A DNA stretch of 64,000 nucleotides from Dichetophora obliterata (GCA_963920525.1 OY986437.1:56244830-56308829), one strand, 5' to 3'. Shown: positions 45,505 through 56,562, counted from the stretch's first letter. A program made the numbers and translations. The notes: generated by a model not told the origin, from the letters alone.

Positions 45505-46733
45505 TTAAAACATTGAAAAAGGTCTTAAGTCTTTTTTACAGTCCATTCGAGGTGTTCGGGTACGACTTTCTACAGTTACTGCTATAACATCATCTCGGTT
45601 CTTTGCAATTACGCGTCGGGAGACATGCGTTAGCAACTGCACACATCGCTCGGTTCCCTGAATGTGCGATGGAATTCTTGGATCTGGCAGTGGTATTTCA
45701 TCCGAATTTATGTACTCCAAGAAGTGCTCTTTAACAATCACTATATGAGATTCTTTTTCTACTCTCGGATGGTATTTTCCACTAATTTCTTCACGTGTCA
45801 GTGCGGAATTTTTTCTGCCATCAAAAGAAAAAGCTAGTAAAGCTGAATCATTCTGCTGCATGCGACGAACGTAATCCCTGCTTTTAAGTTTTTCACGAGC
45901 TACTTTGGATTTATCCATAATTATTGGTTCCCCATTTTCATCAGTAAAGCCAATGTCTTTAAATAAAGCTGTAGCTAAACACGAGGCAACTCTGTCTGAA
46001 ATACCAAATCGATCACACATCATGGCGAAATTAATTGTGTCATATCGTTTAGCGTATGGTCCCCTTTTGCGCAAAATCGGCTCTCTTGCAGCTGGCATTG
46101 CAAGCTCGATTTCAGATTCGACGTCCATTTGTGAAGTGTCAGGCCTATACGAAGGATCAAAGCTAACAGGGAGATTACTTGACTGTTGATCTACGATATT
46201 TAGCACGCATTCGGGAATTGTATTCTTTCTGCTGGTGTGTTGGTCAATCATGAACGCTTTGAGATAATCCGGAATTAATCCACAGTAGCATGGCATTGTT
46301 TTTTTGCAACTGCATTTACCAATATAAAATACATCATTCAACGTTGACTCAAATTCTGAAAATGTATTGATTCTAGATATGTTTTTAACTTCTTTATGGT
46401 ACTTATTGAGAAATGTTTTAAGCTTTTTTAAAATGCTTTTTTTATTTATCAGCGTAATATTAATTTTGTTCCAAATTTCAATTATTTTCTCTGCAATTAT
46501 CGGAGAAAGGCTTGAAGACGAATGTTGTTTTTTTGTTTTTCGCGACCACTTAAAAAAAAATAGTATTTTAAAACATCACGATAAGTTGGCAAATTCAATT
46601 CACTAAATTCACTTGGCATGCCAATGGCACTTGCATTCTGATTAGTCAGAAACAGAAAACTTGACCCTGAAGCCATTGTAAACACATCCATTTCCGAATT
46701 GGAAGAGTTAATTGACATTGATGATATTTCCAT
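45505..46733 (-). CDS. ~409-residue protein of an unnamed transposon-associated family, one frameshift
   Basis: From the ATG at 46733 the protein starts MEISSMSINSSNSEMDVF and reaches LPTYRDVLKYYFF at a 9-T run (about 46551-46559 region). One added T there would restore one continuous frame (KWSRKTKKQHSSSSLSPIIA, then IIEIWNKINITLINKKS) joining the open frame 46341-45505. Later features are CSCKKTMPCYCGLIPDYLKA (a Cys pair arrangement), MMCDRFGISDRVASCLATAL, SKVAREKLKSRD, FSFDGRKNSALT (possible first DDE Asp) and a C-terminal IQGTERCVQLLTHVSRRV. From memory, insect proteins with this N-terminus and C-terminus are longer, with a middle part between the DGRK and IQGTER blocks that seems absent here. 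Likely the transposase or a shortened form of it. It is the only gene of its element. Confidence 0.6.
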
Positions 46734-47026
46734 AATTTTACACTATTTATTTCAAAAAGTTTTTGTGAAAAGAAATGAACACGCGTTTACTTTTTAGACG
46801 TAAAATATTAAGTGCACAAATCAATCAAAGCAAATGCTTAACAGCAAGTTTATATTATATTGAACTTGAATTACTGTTACTTGATAACTCTTATAGCCAA
46901 TGAGCGGGTATGGGCACGGAGCTAGATTCGGAGCCAGCTGAGAGCAATTGAGAGTAATTGAGAGTAAACGCATATGTAGCAACACAACACGCAACAACAA
47001 AGCAAAGGAAGAAAATCAGTTCAGTG

Positions 47027-48106
47027 CAGTGATGCCACTAGTAGGGAAAAGAGGCTACATGTAGAGAAATTCATCCTTAGTTTTGAGATGTAGGGGAAAA
47101 AGGACAGATTTCCAATATATGCTCATATGTAGGGAATTTTTAAAATTTTAAATTTCTCTCTATATTTCTCAAAAAATGTGTATTTATATTCGCATATAAT
47201 TTCTTTAACTGAGTTGAAATTCTTTCAGTGTGAAAAACCTGAGCAAGTTAAGTCTTCATATATGCTTAAACATACCCACTGACATAATCATTCTATTCTG
47301 TGCTTGAACATACCCACTGACGCTGAGCTTACTTGATGTCGATATTGCTGCGTTTTCGTTTAGATTTTCTCCAACAAGATTAATTTTACCGCTTAATTTT
47401 TTATTAAAATTCACAAAATCAGAGTCTGAATAAAGGAGTAAAAACCGTAAGTTGCTTCAAATGTTATACATACTTTACTAAAAAAATTTTCAATAAAATT
47501 GTTTTTAGAAAAATGAGTAATTCTTCCGATTCCATTTCTTCTGAAACGGGTGCTGTGAAGCGACGTGTGAAGTACAGAAAACAAAAATTTAATAAAAGCT
47601 GGCTGGAGATCGATGAATTCAAGGGATGGCTCGAAAAAATTGAAACGGATGCTTTCAAGTGTAAGTGTGCAGCTTGTGACAAGATTTTAAGCTGTGGAAA
47701 ATCGGACCTCCTGAAGCATTCGCAAAGCAAATCACATAAAAAAAACGTAGTTTCCATTAAAAATTTAAAATCGATTGAAACATTTTTTGAAAAACCTCCG
47801 AAAAATAGCTTTGCTGTGGAAAACTTTGATCTGAAGCTATGCATGTTCTTTGCCGAACATAACGTAGCAACGCAAGTAGTTGACCATTTGCTACCCCTTC
47901 TAAAAGAAATTGTTCCGGACTCCAAAATTATTTTAGATGCTAATCTTGGAAGAACTAAGTTTGCAACAAACTTTTTGTGTTTCATTTAGATGTATGAAAT
48001 TAATATGTAGGGAAACTTGTAGGGAAAAATTATATTTGTATAGGGAAAAGTAGGGATTTTCATGAAATGCGGTAGGGATTTTTTCAAAAATTTAGTGGCA
48101 TCACTG
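47027..48106 (+). mobile_element. hAT element, internally deleted, innermost of three nested elements
   Basis: GTTCAGTG lies at 47019-47026 and 48107-48114, an exact 8-bp duplication. Ends are inverted: CAGTGATGCCACTA (47027-47040) and its inverse TAGTGGCATCACTG (48093-48106). GTAGGGAAAA/GTAGGGATTT motifs repeat in both subterminal regions, probable transposase-binding repeats. The plus strand keeps only the 5' part of a hAT transposase gene, so it is a deletion derivative. Confidence 0.9.
47513..47989 (+). pseudogene. hAT transposase N-terminal fragment with BED-type finger
   Basis: The ATG at 47513 opens a 158-codon frame. Residues 20-80 read KQKFNKSWLEIDEFKGWLEK, then CKCAACDKILSCGKSDLLKH and SQSKSHKK, a BED-like C-x2-C...H-x5-H finger that binds DNA. 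Residues 104-150 read LKLCMFFAEHNVATQVVDHL, PLLKEIVPDSKI and LGRTKFATN, a conserved stretch following the finger in insect hAT proteins. The frame then stops at 47987-47989, where a full protein would continue with the RNase H domain. The missing part was lost by internal deletion. It could still make a DNA-binding fragment if transcribed. Confidence 0.72.
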
Positions 48107-48608
48107 GTTCAGTGTCAAAAAAGACTGGAAGCAAGCAACACCTATGTCGGACGAAGCCAAAAGAGAAAAGCAAACAACTCAAAAAGCTACACGAAAGAAG
48201 CTTTAAATGTAGTGGTGCCCATACCCGCCAATGAGTAATAGTTAATTTTGCTTTTTAAAAAGATACCTTACTTAATGCATTCTCTTGAAATTTAACATAA
48301 TTTCTATACAACACTAAAATGTTAGCATTATGGAAACAGATTCTTAAAGCTAATGAAATTTTGTTCAAAACAAGCCTCAACTAATAACAAATTATGTTTG
48401 CTCTTAATGTTAATATATTGTTTCTTAACAAAACTACGCTGTTTTAAAAAATTTTTCAAATGCGAATTTTGATGTCTCTCGGCGGGAGCTAGGTTTTCAT
48501 TTTAGACCCCTACTTTCTTTGGGAAGTTTTCTTAGAATAGTACGTAGATTTCGTTTTTGCTATACGCTTTTAGCATTTTTTCTCACCCGAACAATTTGAC
48601 CCAACCTA

Positions 48609-49399
48609 GTGTACATATATTAAATTTGAAACATTAAACTATTTTTATAAATACTTGTAAAATAATGTAAATTTTGTTATTATTATAGCACCTGATGTTT
48701 TAGGGAATTTCAGAGAACAGATTCAATGGTGGTAAGTTTTACAATAATATTTGAGCAAAATATATATTCCGACCTGGTTGTCAGTAGCCCTAGCAACGCA
48801 CCTATTTGTATAATATACGAATTGCACTGTAAAATATACGAATAAATAGCAAGAGCAGTAACTATACTAAGAATATTTTATTTTCATACGAATGAAATTA
48901 TTTCGGCGTGAGCTAACTTTTGTTTTCATTAGAAGCTAGGGTTAATTATCACTCTCCGGTATTCAAAGAGGGACAAGCTGCTATTGTACAATACCCCAGT
49001 AGGGAAAATTTCTTACATTATAGCGTGTTACATGCTGGTAACGACTATGCTTTTTAACTTTGAAGGTTAATTGCTGTCGTTCAATATAAAACTGCAATTT
49101 TTTCATTAAGTGTCTTAAAACAAGCTTTCACAATGAAAACATACAACAAAATTTCTCTTACCAGAATAAATTTCTGAAAAACTGCAAAAACTTTAGTATC
49201 TTCGTAGCAAAATGTAAAGAATTTATATGAAAAAATTATTCTAAAAAATGAAATGATCAAGTTTGATTTAAACTATCAAACATTTAGAATTTGTATTTAA
49301 ATCATATATAGTCAACATAATTTTAAAAAATAGCCATCATAGTTAAATATAATATTTCTCTTATTGTAATAACAATAGAAGAAAAAAAAAATTGTATAT
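48609..49399. other. Spacer with weak TACGAAT-like motifs
   Basis: 48810-48895 contains TATACGAATTGCACTG, AATATACGAATAAATAG and CATACGAATGAAATTA, reminiscent of the TTCGTA-rich MITE but without terminal repeats. No gene supported. Confidence 0.4.
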
Positions 49400-49407
49400 A
49401 TAATGCA

Positions 49408-49781
49408 AGCAATACACAATACAATCCAGTCGTCAACTGAGTCGGTTTTTGCTCAAATCAAAGCGTGTATGGCTTTGTCAATTCATAAGTTTGGCAGTTG
49501 TCGAGTTGGTTGATGAAAATTAGAAGATTTTGATTTTTCAAGTTTCCCGGCAAGTCTTTTAATTCGATTGTACTGTGTATGGTCAAATCGTTTGATAATC
49601 TGTCAACATACACATTTTTAGCTGTCGTTTGTGAACAAAATTTTACAATCGTTTCTAAGCTAATAATAAACATTTGACAGTTGAAAGAAATTCTTTTAAT
49701 TCAGTTTATGCTGTGCGTGGCCGAGAATCAATTCAATTGAAAGACTCAATTGGCAATTAGATTGTATTGTGTATGGCTCGC
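49408..49781. mobile_element. 374-bp MITE with 8-bp duplication
   Basis: ATAATGCA lies at 49400-49407 and 49782-49789. Ends share ATACACAATACAATCC (left, 49412-49427) and ATACACAATACAATCT (right, read inward). Internal GTGTATGGC-like segments repeat (about 49467, 49575, 49770). No gene. Confidence 0.78.
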
Positions 49782-50092
49782 ATAATGCATTATTGCTCTG
49801 TTTCCCAATTACTCGCACATTTCCTTCAGGGAATGTGAAAGGTTTGCTTCTGAGGCCCTCTCTCTCTCTCTCACTCTCTCCATATCGGAACTTATTTATC
49901 TTCAATAAGGAGAAGAAATGCTCACGAGAATTGGTTGATCCAAACGCAACAAAATATATTGATCCTTGCTTGCATTTTATTTTATATTTGGCGAAATTGT
50001 CCCACTGTTTTTAAAATAAATTGGCGTTCTAACAAACTCGAATAAAATTACAAGCGCTACTAAATGGCATTTCCATAGGTCACCATTGAACG

Positions 50093-50594
50093 CCATGATA
50101 CAAAGAACTACAGATAAAGTATTCCCAGCGCAACGAAAAAAATTTACTGCGCCCCTCATCATTGGTGCTCGTCAAATGTGACACTTGATGAATACATACA
50201 ATAGAAATTGTCAAAAAAAGAAAATTAAACAACAAAGGAGACGAAGATAGCAGCGGGAAAATAAAAAAACAGTCAAAATTCTGTCAAACACATCAAGCAA
50301 CGTAGCTGCTTAATGTATAAAGATATAAAAACTGGAGAAAGCACTCCTACAAAATATGCATTTTCTTCCACAAACAGTACTAAAAAGTATATTTACTTTT
50401 TTTGGACATGAGTTTTATTTAACGGTATTTATTTTATTTCAGTAAAACAAGTTTTTATAAGAAAATGTCGACATTTTAAAATCTTTACACTCTATGAATA
50501 AATTGTAACTTCGGTTGCAACAACGAGCACTACCTACGTCACAGCAAAGATGGTGGACATGCGCATTACGTTATCTGTAGTTCTTTGTATCATG
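50093..50594. mobile_element. ~500-bp MITE with 8-bp duplication
   Basis: ATTGAACG lies at 50085-50092 and 50595-50602. CATGATACAAAGAACTACAG (50094-50113, continuing ATAA) is exactly inverted at the right end (50571-50594). One extra C at 50093 leaves the duplication as 8 or 9 bp. No gene. Confidence 0.82.
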
Positions 50595-50626
50595 ATTGAA
50601 CGGGACGCATGATTGTCAGGGACGCT

Positions 50627-51045
50627 CAAGGTTGCCAGTAATGTGGGAAAAATCCAACTCTTGGTAATTTTTAATTGGTTTTGGGTATTTTTTTAGGAAC
50701 TCCCATGGTATTTTTTAATCCAGCGTGGAATTATTGAATTGCATGGGAATTCAGGAATTTTATTCGTAAAAACATATGGGAGTCTTGATGGTATATTTTA
50801 AAACGAATGGGATTTTTTGTGGGTTTTTTTTAATGCATGTGCGATTTTTGGTGTTATTTTTAAAACGCGTGATATTTTATGGTAATTTTTAATGATCGTG
50901 GGTTGTTTTTTTTTGTATTTTCTAATTGCGGTGGGAATTTTTTTGTTTCCCTTAACCGTAGGAATTTTGGTGGTATTAATTTGTGTTACTGGGGGAAAAA
51001 GGTAATTTTCGTGGGAATTGTTCCGACTTTCGACTGGCAACCTTG
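50627..51045. mobile_element. 419-bp MITE with hAT-like ends
   Basis: CAAGGTTGCCAGT (50627-50639) and its inverse (51033-51045) close the element. Flanking octamers GGGACGCT and GGCAAGCT match at 6 of 8 positions, a decayed 8-bp duplication. The interior is rich in repeated GTGGGAATTTTTGGTGG-like sequence, which makes fortuitous open frames on both strands. Confidence 0.65.
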
Positions 51046-51099
51046 GGCAAGCTTAGAACGCGCTCAATTTTTCTATCTTATACACGTTCAATGGCAACC

Positions 51100-51916
51100 C
51101 AAGAATGATAGAAGAAGAGATTACGCTTTGCGCAGGTCCGCTACTTCTGCTAATCAAGTTTGACAACCAGCTGTTCAGTTGACTACGTCACAATATTTTA
51201 TTTCTTTGAGAAACGTATTGCGATCGGTTGTGTTTTATTTAATTGTGTATATATCAAAGTATATTTGCGAGTTTTTAACTTAAATTTAAAAAATTAAGTG
51301 TGCAGCTGCTAATTGTGGTAACAGTAGCAAATAAATACTTTTCAGAAACCTGATGTTTGCAATAAATACAAAAATTAAACCAAGCAATTGTAGAAAACGC
51401 ACACAAACGAAAACAAAAAATATATTAACTTAACAAAATTTGTTTCATTATTAAAAAACTTGGAACTATCATTTATTTGTCCTTTCAATTCACAGGTAAA
51501 TAATGGATATAAAATATCTGGGAATGTTTAAACTACATCAATAAAACCCGTAATAAACATTTTTATAAAATCCAAGTCGGAAAATAATGCTCACTGAATT
51601 TGGTTACTCAGACAAATTTTTTTTTTTTTTGACTAAGCTGCTTACTGGCTGCAATAAAATAATAGTAAAAATAATGTTTGCAAAGGAGTACTTAATAAAT
51701 TTACCTTCTTCTAGTTCCAATAAATTGCTTCTTACTTATTTTATTTTAATTATACAAAAAAAAAATGTATGCAATTTTCATTTCTGAGTAGAAATCGTAT
51801 GCAAAGTTAACGCTCGCTAAAACAGCATTGATATTATGACGTACATGCGCAGAACAACAATTTTGTTGTACTCTTTTTCTTGTCTTCGGCGCAATCTTTG
51901 TATTCTATCATTCTTG
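51100..51916. mobile_element. 817-bp TIR element with 9-bp duplication
   Basis: ATGGCAACC (51091-51099) and ATGGCAATC (51917-51925) are a 9-bp duplication with one change. Ends are CAAGAATGATAGAA and its exact inverse TTCTATCATTCTTG. GCGCAGGTCC/TGCGCAGAAC and AGAGATTACGC/GCGCAATCTTT motifs pair loosely inside the ends. No gene recognised. Confidence 0.78.
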
Positions 51917-52134
51917 ATGGCAATCACTCTCATCTAGCACGCTTAGCACGCAGTCAGCTCGCTCGATCGCACTGTGCAAATGTGCTGATTTTGCCCAACA
52001 CTAAATGAATGACAAGCATAACAAGCAGAAGCAAAAAAAAATTAGGGAAATCATGTACTTTTCGTTTAAGTGTAGATAGGTTGTTTTGTATTTCAAATAT
52101 TTTTTTCTACCTTTTTATTCAATAGGAAAAGTAA

Positions 52135-52561
52135 AGGCTGGATTAGCCAAGCGTAAGGTAACGTAGCGCGAAGTTGCCAATTGTCAAGCTAAAATCTGTT
52201 TAATGATAAATGTGTACAAGTCGTTACCGAAATCGTAACGTGGCGTGACGCAGCGTAGAAGTCTGCAGAAAATAGATTTCTACGCAACGTTACGATTTCT
52301 GGTAGTTCGACAGCTGTGTTACAAGCGAAAAAATTTGTTTAACTTCACATTTTTGTAAATTTTAATACTATATAAGAAAGAATGCAATCTTTTATTGACG
52401 AGGAGAAGTAAATAAGCCTTCTAGAATAAAATGAGTGCCCTGCACTACGCCGCCTGCACTACGTTGGATTACGATTTCGGTAATCGCTTATCCTCGAGGC
52501 AACGTCGCACTACGCTACATCCCGCTGCGCCACCTCACGTTACGCTTGGGTAATCAAGCCT
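52135..52561. mobile_element. 427-bp Harbinger-like MITE
   Basis: TAA lies at 52132-52134 and 52562-52564, the 3-bp duplication typical of PIF/Harbinger. Ends: AGGCTGGATTAGCCAAGCG (left) and AGGCTTGATTACCCAAGCG (right, read inward), then GTAA. Subterminal ACGTAGCG/CGCTACGT/GTTACG motifs are abundant. No gene. Confidence 0.8.
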
Positions 52562-52564
52562 TAA

Positions 52565-53042
52565 GTTCTTCTTGAATTCATTGACGATTTTATTCAGACT
52601 TTAATTAAAATTTGCTGATAACAATATTAACAAAAAGAAGAGAAAAATATCAAAGTTGTAGTAAAGAATGATATTGGTCTATTATTTAATCGCTTTAATT
52701 TTTTTCAATATTATCTTAAAAATATTGATTTTCTAATAAAATTACATACTTCAATTCTTGAAAATGGTACCACTTTTTTGATTGATATGCAGCGGAGCAG
52801 TATGCAAATAAGAGTCATGATTTCTCTTCCTTCTGCGGTTAAGGCCTGTATATATAAGAATTTTCCTATCTTAAGTTTATTTTTGTCATAACAGTAACAT
52901 CAGATATTGTTATAATTTGTTAAACATTAGTTGACTGACAGATGTCGCTTCTCGTTACTATAAAATAGTATCTATTTTGTCCCTTTTTATACCTACACGC
53001 ATATGTTTACAATTACGCACTTACTCTGCATCAGTTTTAAGT
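52565..53042. other. Spacer
   Basis: AT-rich, nothing recognised. Confidence 0.4.
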
Positions 53043-53046
53043 TTAA

Positions 53047-53463
53047 AGCTTAGTATGCTGTAGGAACGAACAAAAATTTCCTTAAGAAATACATTGAAAT
53101 TTTTGACAACGAACAGGCAGCGAAATTTTTTTCGCCAGCTAGTACGCTGTAGGAGCGAAAATTATTGCTATGTTGCCGAATTTCCATTCGTGAATGGAGA
53201 GTTGTCAAAATTTCGCTGTCAATTATATGCCCGTACATTTAATTGGCGCGGAAATTTGACAATAAACAATAAAAAATAAGCAGTAAGTATGTTTAAGTGT
53301 TGAGTTTATTATTTAACAAATTTATTGTTGCATTTATATATTTTATTAATCTGTAGTCTTGCCTTTTATAGGATATAAAATTGCAGCAATAAAAATATCT
53401 ACACCAAAATTTCGCGTGTAGAGTTATATGCCCAAAAATTTTCGTTCCTACAGAATACTAAGC
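53047..53463. mobile_element. 417-bp MITE with TTAA flanks
   Basis: AGCTTAGTATGCTGTAGGAA (53047-53066, continuing CGAA) is inverted at the right end as GCTTAGTATTCTGTAGGAA read inward. TTAA flanks both sides (53043-53046 and 53464-53467), with one extra A on the left. A related internal copy, CTAGTACGCTGTAGGAGCG, lies at 53139-53157. TTAA duplication suits piggyBac or Kolobok mobilisation. Confidence 0.75.
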
Positions 53464-53467
53464 TTAA

Positions 53468-55367
53468 ACTCTTTCTTATTAAATAAACGTTTATCAAGGT
53501 AAGACATACTGCACAAACCTCCGTGTAACATTCTTTTCATTCCAACATTTTTCTATTAAAAATCTCAAAACCGCCTCTGGCAATTTTGAGATCTAGCTAT
53601 ATCGATCTTTTCTCAGGAGAATTTCTACGTTGCGAATTCAAACATTCCACACATCTTCATTTGATCCACATCGAGCTGGATTTTCCTCATCAAGGTCTAC
53701 CTGAGAAAGTCGCTCCAAATTCCAAACTCCATTCCATCCACATCATCAATTCGATTAAAGGAGAGAAAGTCAAGCCGGCGCTGTTCGCTGTCATCAGGTT
53801 CGTTTGCTTTTTTCTAATTCAGTATGGCGAAAGTTGTTACATAGTGCATAACTTCGATGGCGCGAAAACATAGGAGCGTTAAAAATTCGATAAATCGTGC
53901 AAAAATTTATCAAGTAAGGTTTCAATAAGTTTTTTCAATTAGAATTGCAAGTAAATATATATATATTAAAAAAAATATGTAATGCAAAAGAATAAAACGT
54001 ACAACAAAAAATCAGTTATAGCTGCAAAAACCTAAAAGTGTTTGTTAAAAAATACGCAGACAGCAACTCCTTCAACATACACTCTAAGATTATCATCATT
54101 TGTTCATATTTTCACTGAGTTTTCTTAATATCAAATTCAGTTTTCCGATGGTAAGTTTTCTGAAAATTTTTGTAAAAAATACTACAAAGCAAAAATTTAT
54201 TTTTCTTTCATCAAAAATCCATGTTAAAATACAAAAAACTATGTGTTGTTTTGTTTTGTATTTAACTAAAAAAAGTTGAACAGAAAATATTCCTATAAAA
54301 AAAAACAAAAAAATTATGAGACTTTAATAAGGCATTTTTGTTGTACATAAATTCTGTATTACCATCCTACATATAAAAACATATGATTTGTACTTTTTCG
54401 AATACATACATATACCAAAAATTAGATTAACATATATATGTGCATACGTATGTACTACAAGTATTAATATGCAGTTAAAAATTTCGCGCTGTTAAAATCG
54501 AAGAAAGTTAACAGCAGATTAAAGTGCTCTTTGCAATTATCTGCTGATCTCTTCATGCCGTAACAGCGAGATAAAATCACTTGGCTCTTTTCTAATATAT
54601 AACATTTCATTCACATTTTTACATTACCGAGCTCGGCACTTAAGTCACTGTTAAAATTTAACACTGTTAAAATCTTGAGTGTTTGAGCTTTGATTAGTTC
54701 TGCTCTTCCGTGCAGCGCTATAATTTTTATTTGAGTGTTGGCAAAACTCTCCCAGTATATTTCTCCCCGAAATGGTCGTTTAGGTATAAAAAAATGGTCT
54801 GCAAAAAGTTTTAAGAATTCATTAACAGGAAGGCGTCTATCCCTACAAGTTGCTCAGTGTAAAAAAAGCTATTTTTAAAAACGAATAATCCAATTTCTTT
54901 CTTTAATGCGTTAGTTTTCTGAAAAGTTCTATACATCTTATTTTCCATTTAATTTTTTGTAAAATAATCTATCAAACATGAAAATTGGACGAAAACTACC
55001 AGAGTGGTGATTTTTTCCCTTTTGAAAATATGACTAATATAGACAAGTTAAAGAAACTGGCTGCTATGAAAGTTTTTGTTCGAAGAGCACAATTTCAGAA
55101 ATGTTGAATTTAGGTATTTTTAATGAAAAAAAAAAATCCCAAAAACTCCAAATATGCACAATTTCAAAAAATTTTTAGTAGAAAATTTGAGCATAGTCTT
55201 GAGTTATTGTGTGCAAAAACCAAAATTTGGACACCAAAGTTATAGCTGTTCAAAATTGAAATTTTTTTTCGAAAATCCTAAAAATGCTCTATTTTGGCCT
55301 ATCAAACACACAAAAAAAAAATTTAAAAACATATAAATTAAGATGCCTCAATAAAAAAAATTACCAT
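53468..55367. other. Spacer with no supported gene
   Basis: A 95-codon frame at 53586-53873 lacks an ATG and a recognised family. 54960-55320 resembles 19140-19560 (GAAAATTACCAGAG, CTTGAG...CAAAA, AAAGTTATAGCTG motifs), so a dispersed repeat may be present. Remaining sequence is AT-rich. Confidence 0.4.
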
Positions 55368-56077
55368 TGCCACCGACTTAAAGTGAACCTTGATCTATAT
55401 GATGACGATTCCAAAAATATTTTGGCTGTCATGAAAAAAAAAACAATCGGTCAGAAATAATAGTACTGAAAAAGTTATTCCAAACTGCATCAAAAAATTT
55501 TAAATTTTTAGAATAGGGTTAAATATAATGCTGTTTTTCGTGTACTTTTGTTAAGTTTTTTTTAATATAATTTAAATAACTTCATTAATTCTTATGCGAT
55601 CCTAACTATCAAGATATCGTTGAATTTATTTTTAATGTTAGCACTGATTCCTGATTCAGAATTGTTTAAATTGTTACATATAAAAGCTGAAACATTTATT
55701 ATAAAATAAACACCTACTGAAAATATATTTAAAAAAATTAAAAAATACAATAGAAGTAATGAAGTTATTTGAATTTTTAATGTTTTTGTTTGGAAATAAA
55801 ATAAGAAATTATTGAAAATATGCACGAAAAACAGCATTTTTTTAATCCGAATGCAAAAATTTAAAAATTTTTAATGCAGATTGAAATAGATTTTTCCGGC
55901 CTATAATTTCTGGCAGTTTATTTTTTTACAACTATTACACCAGCCAATATAATTATGAAAAACATGATTTTTGGAGGTTATTATAAAATGGTTAAGCTCA
56001 CTGGCGGTAATCGTGAAAGCCCACATATTTTAGGAATCGTCATAAAATTGATCAAGGTTAATTTTTAGTCGGTGGCA
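55368..56077. mobile_element. ~710-bp TIR element with long arms
   Basis: TGCCACCGACTTAAAGTGAA at 55368 is inverted at the right end (TTAATTTTTAGTCGGTGGCA, to 56077). Inner parts pair as well: CCTTGATC, TGACGATTCC, GAAATAATAG/GAAATTATAG, AAATTTTTAGAAT and ATGCTGTTTTTCGTG (about 55530) against its inverse (about 55825). Arms are about 180-250 bp, diverged. No duplication was fixed and no gene seen. Confidence 0.7.
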
Positions 56078-56560
56078 TCGACAACTTTTTTTCCTATGAA
56101 GGTCGAGGTACCTTAACATGCATACTTCTCACTCGGAATGACTAGAATAATTTTTTAAAATATTTTTGATTTATTTGGAAAATGTTTTGGAATTACATTG
56201 TTGTTACAATGATATAAATAAAGTATTCTAAACATTGATAGATGTTTTTCCTTATACCTTTCCTTTCCACATATTTCCTTATTTTAAATAAAAATAGCGA
56301 TGTAAGTTATATAAATATAAAAAAATAAAAAAAAATTAAAAAATATTTACTTTTGAGATCAGAAAAGTTAATGCTATTTTTTATGCTATTATTACTATAA
56401 TATTATGTTGTGATAAAAACAAAAACAATTCGGTTATTATAAGTTATGGTCAAATGTCTATAAAAATTATGATTAAGAAATTACTTTTGAATACTCCTGA
56501 AAACTGTAATATTTATAGTACCTAAATAGCAAAAATTTTAAAACATAAATAAAAGGTGTT
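56078..56560. other. AT-rich spacer
   Basis: Nothing recognised. Confidence 0.4.
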
Positions 56561-56562
56561 TG

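Larger units (their letters stand above)
46905..48227. mobile_element. TIR element with 8-bp duplication, itself split by a hAT
   Basis: CCAATGAG lies at 46897-46904 and 48228-48235, an exact 8-bp duplication. The ends CGGGTATGGGCAC (46905-46917) and its exact inverse (48215-48227) are 13-bp terminal repeats. Without the hAT inside (47027-48106 plus duplication) it was about 235 bp, a MITE with no gene. Superfamily is hAT-like or P-like by duplication length only. Confidence 0.82.
45100..48606. mobile_element. 3.5-kb TA-flanked element with long terminal inverted repeats
   Basis: TA lies at 45098-45099 and 48607-48608. The left arm (45100 to about 45255) and right arm (about 48435-48606) are inverted: GGCTGGGTCAATTGTTTTTG against GGTTGGGTCAAATTGTTCGG read inward; then AGAATTCTAAGAAAACTTCC, ACCTAGCTCCCGCC and GAGACATCAAAATTCGCATT are all matched. 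The interior holds one minus-strand gene (45505-46733) and a two-layer nested insertion (46905-48227). Removing that insertion and its duplication leaves about 2.2 kb: a compact one-gene transposon. It lies 35 bp past the stop of the gene relic. Confidence 0.85.

Noticed and set aside
50798..51163. Overlapping frames on both strands at 50.8-51.2 kb
   Set aside because: They come from internal GTGGGAATTTTT repeats of a MITE.
53586..53873. 95-codon plus-strand frame with fairly even codon use
   Set aside because: It lacks an ATG and I recognise no family. It could be an old retroelement piece, but nothing visible supports that.
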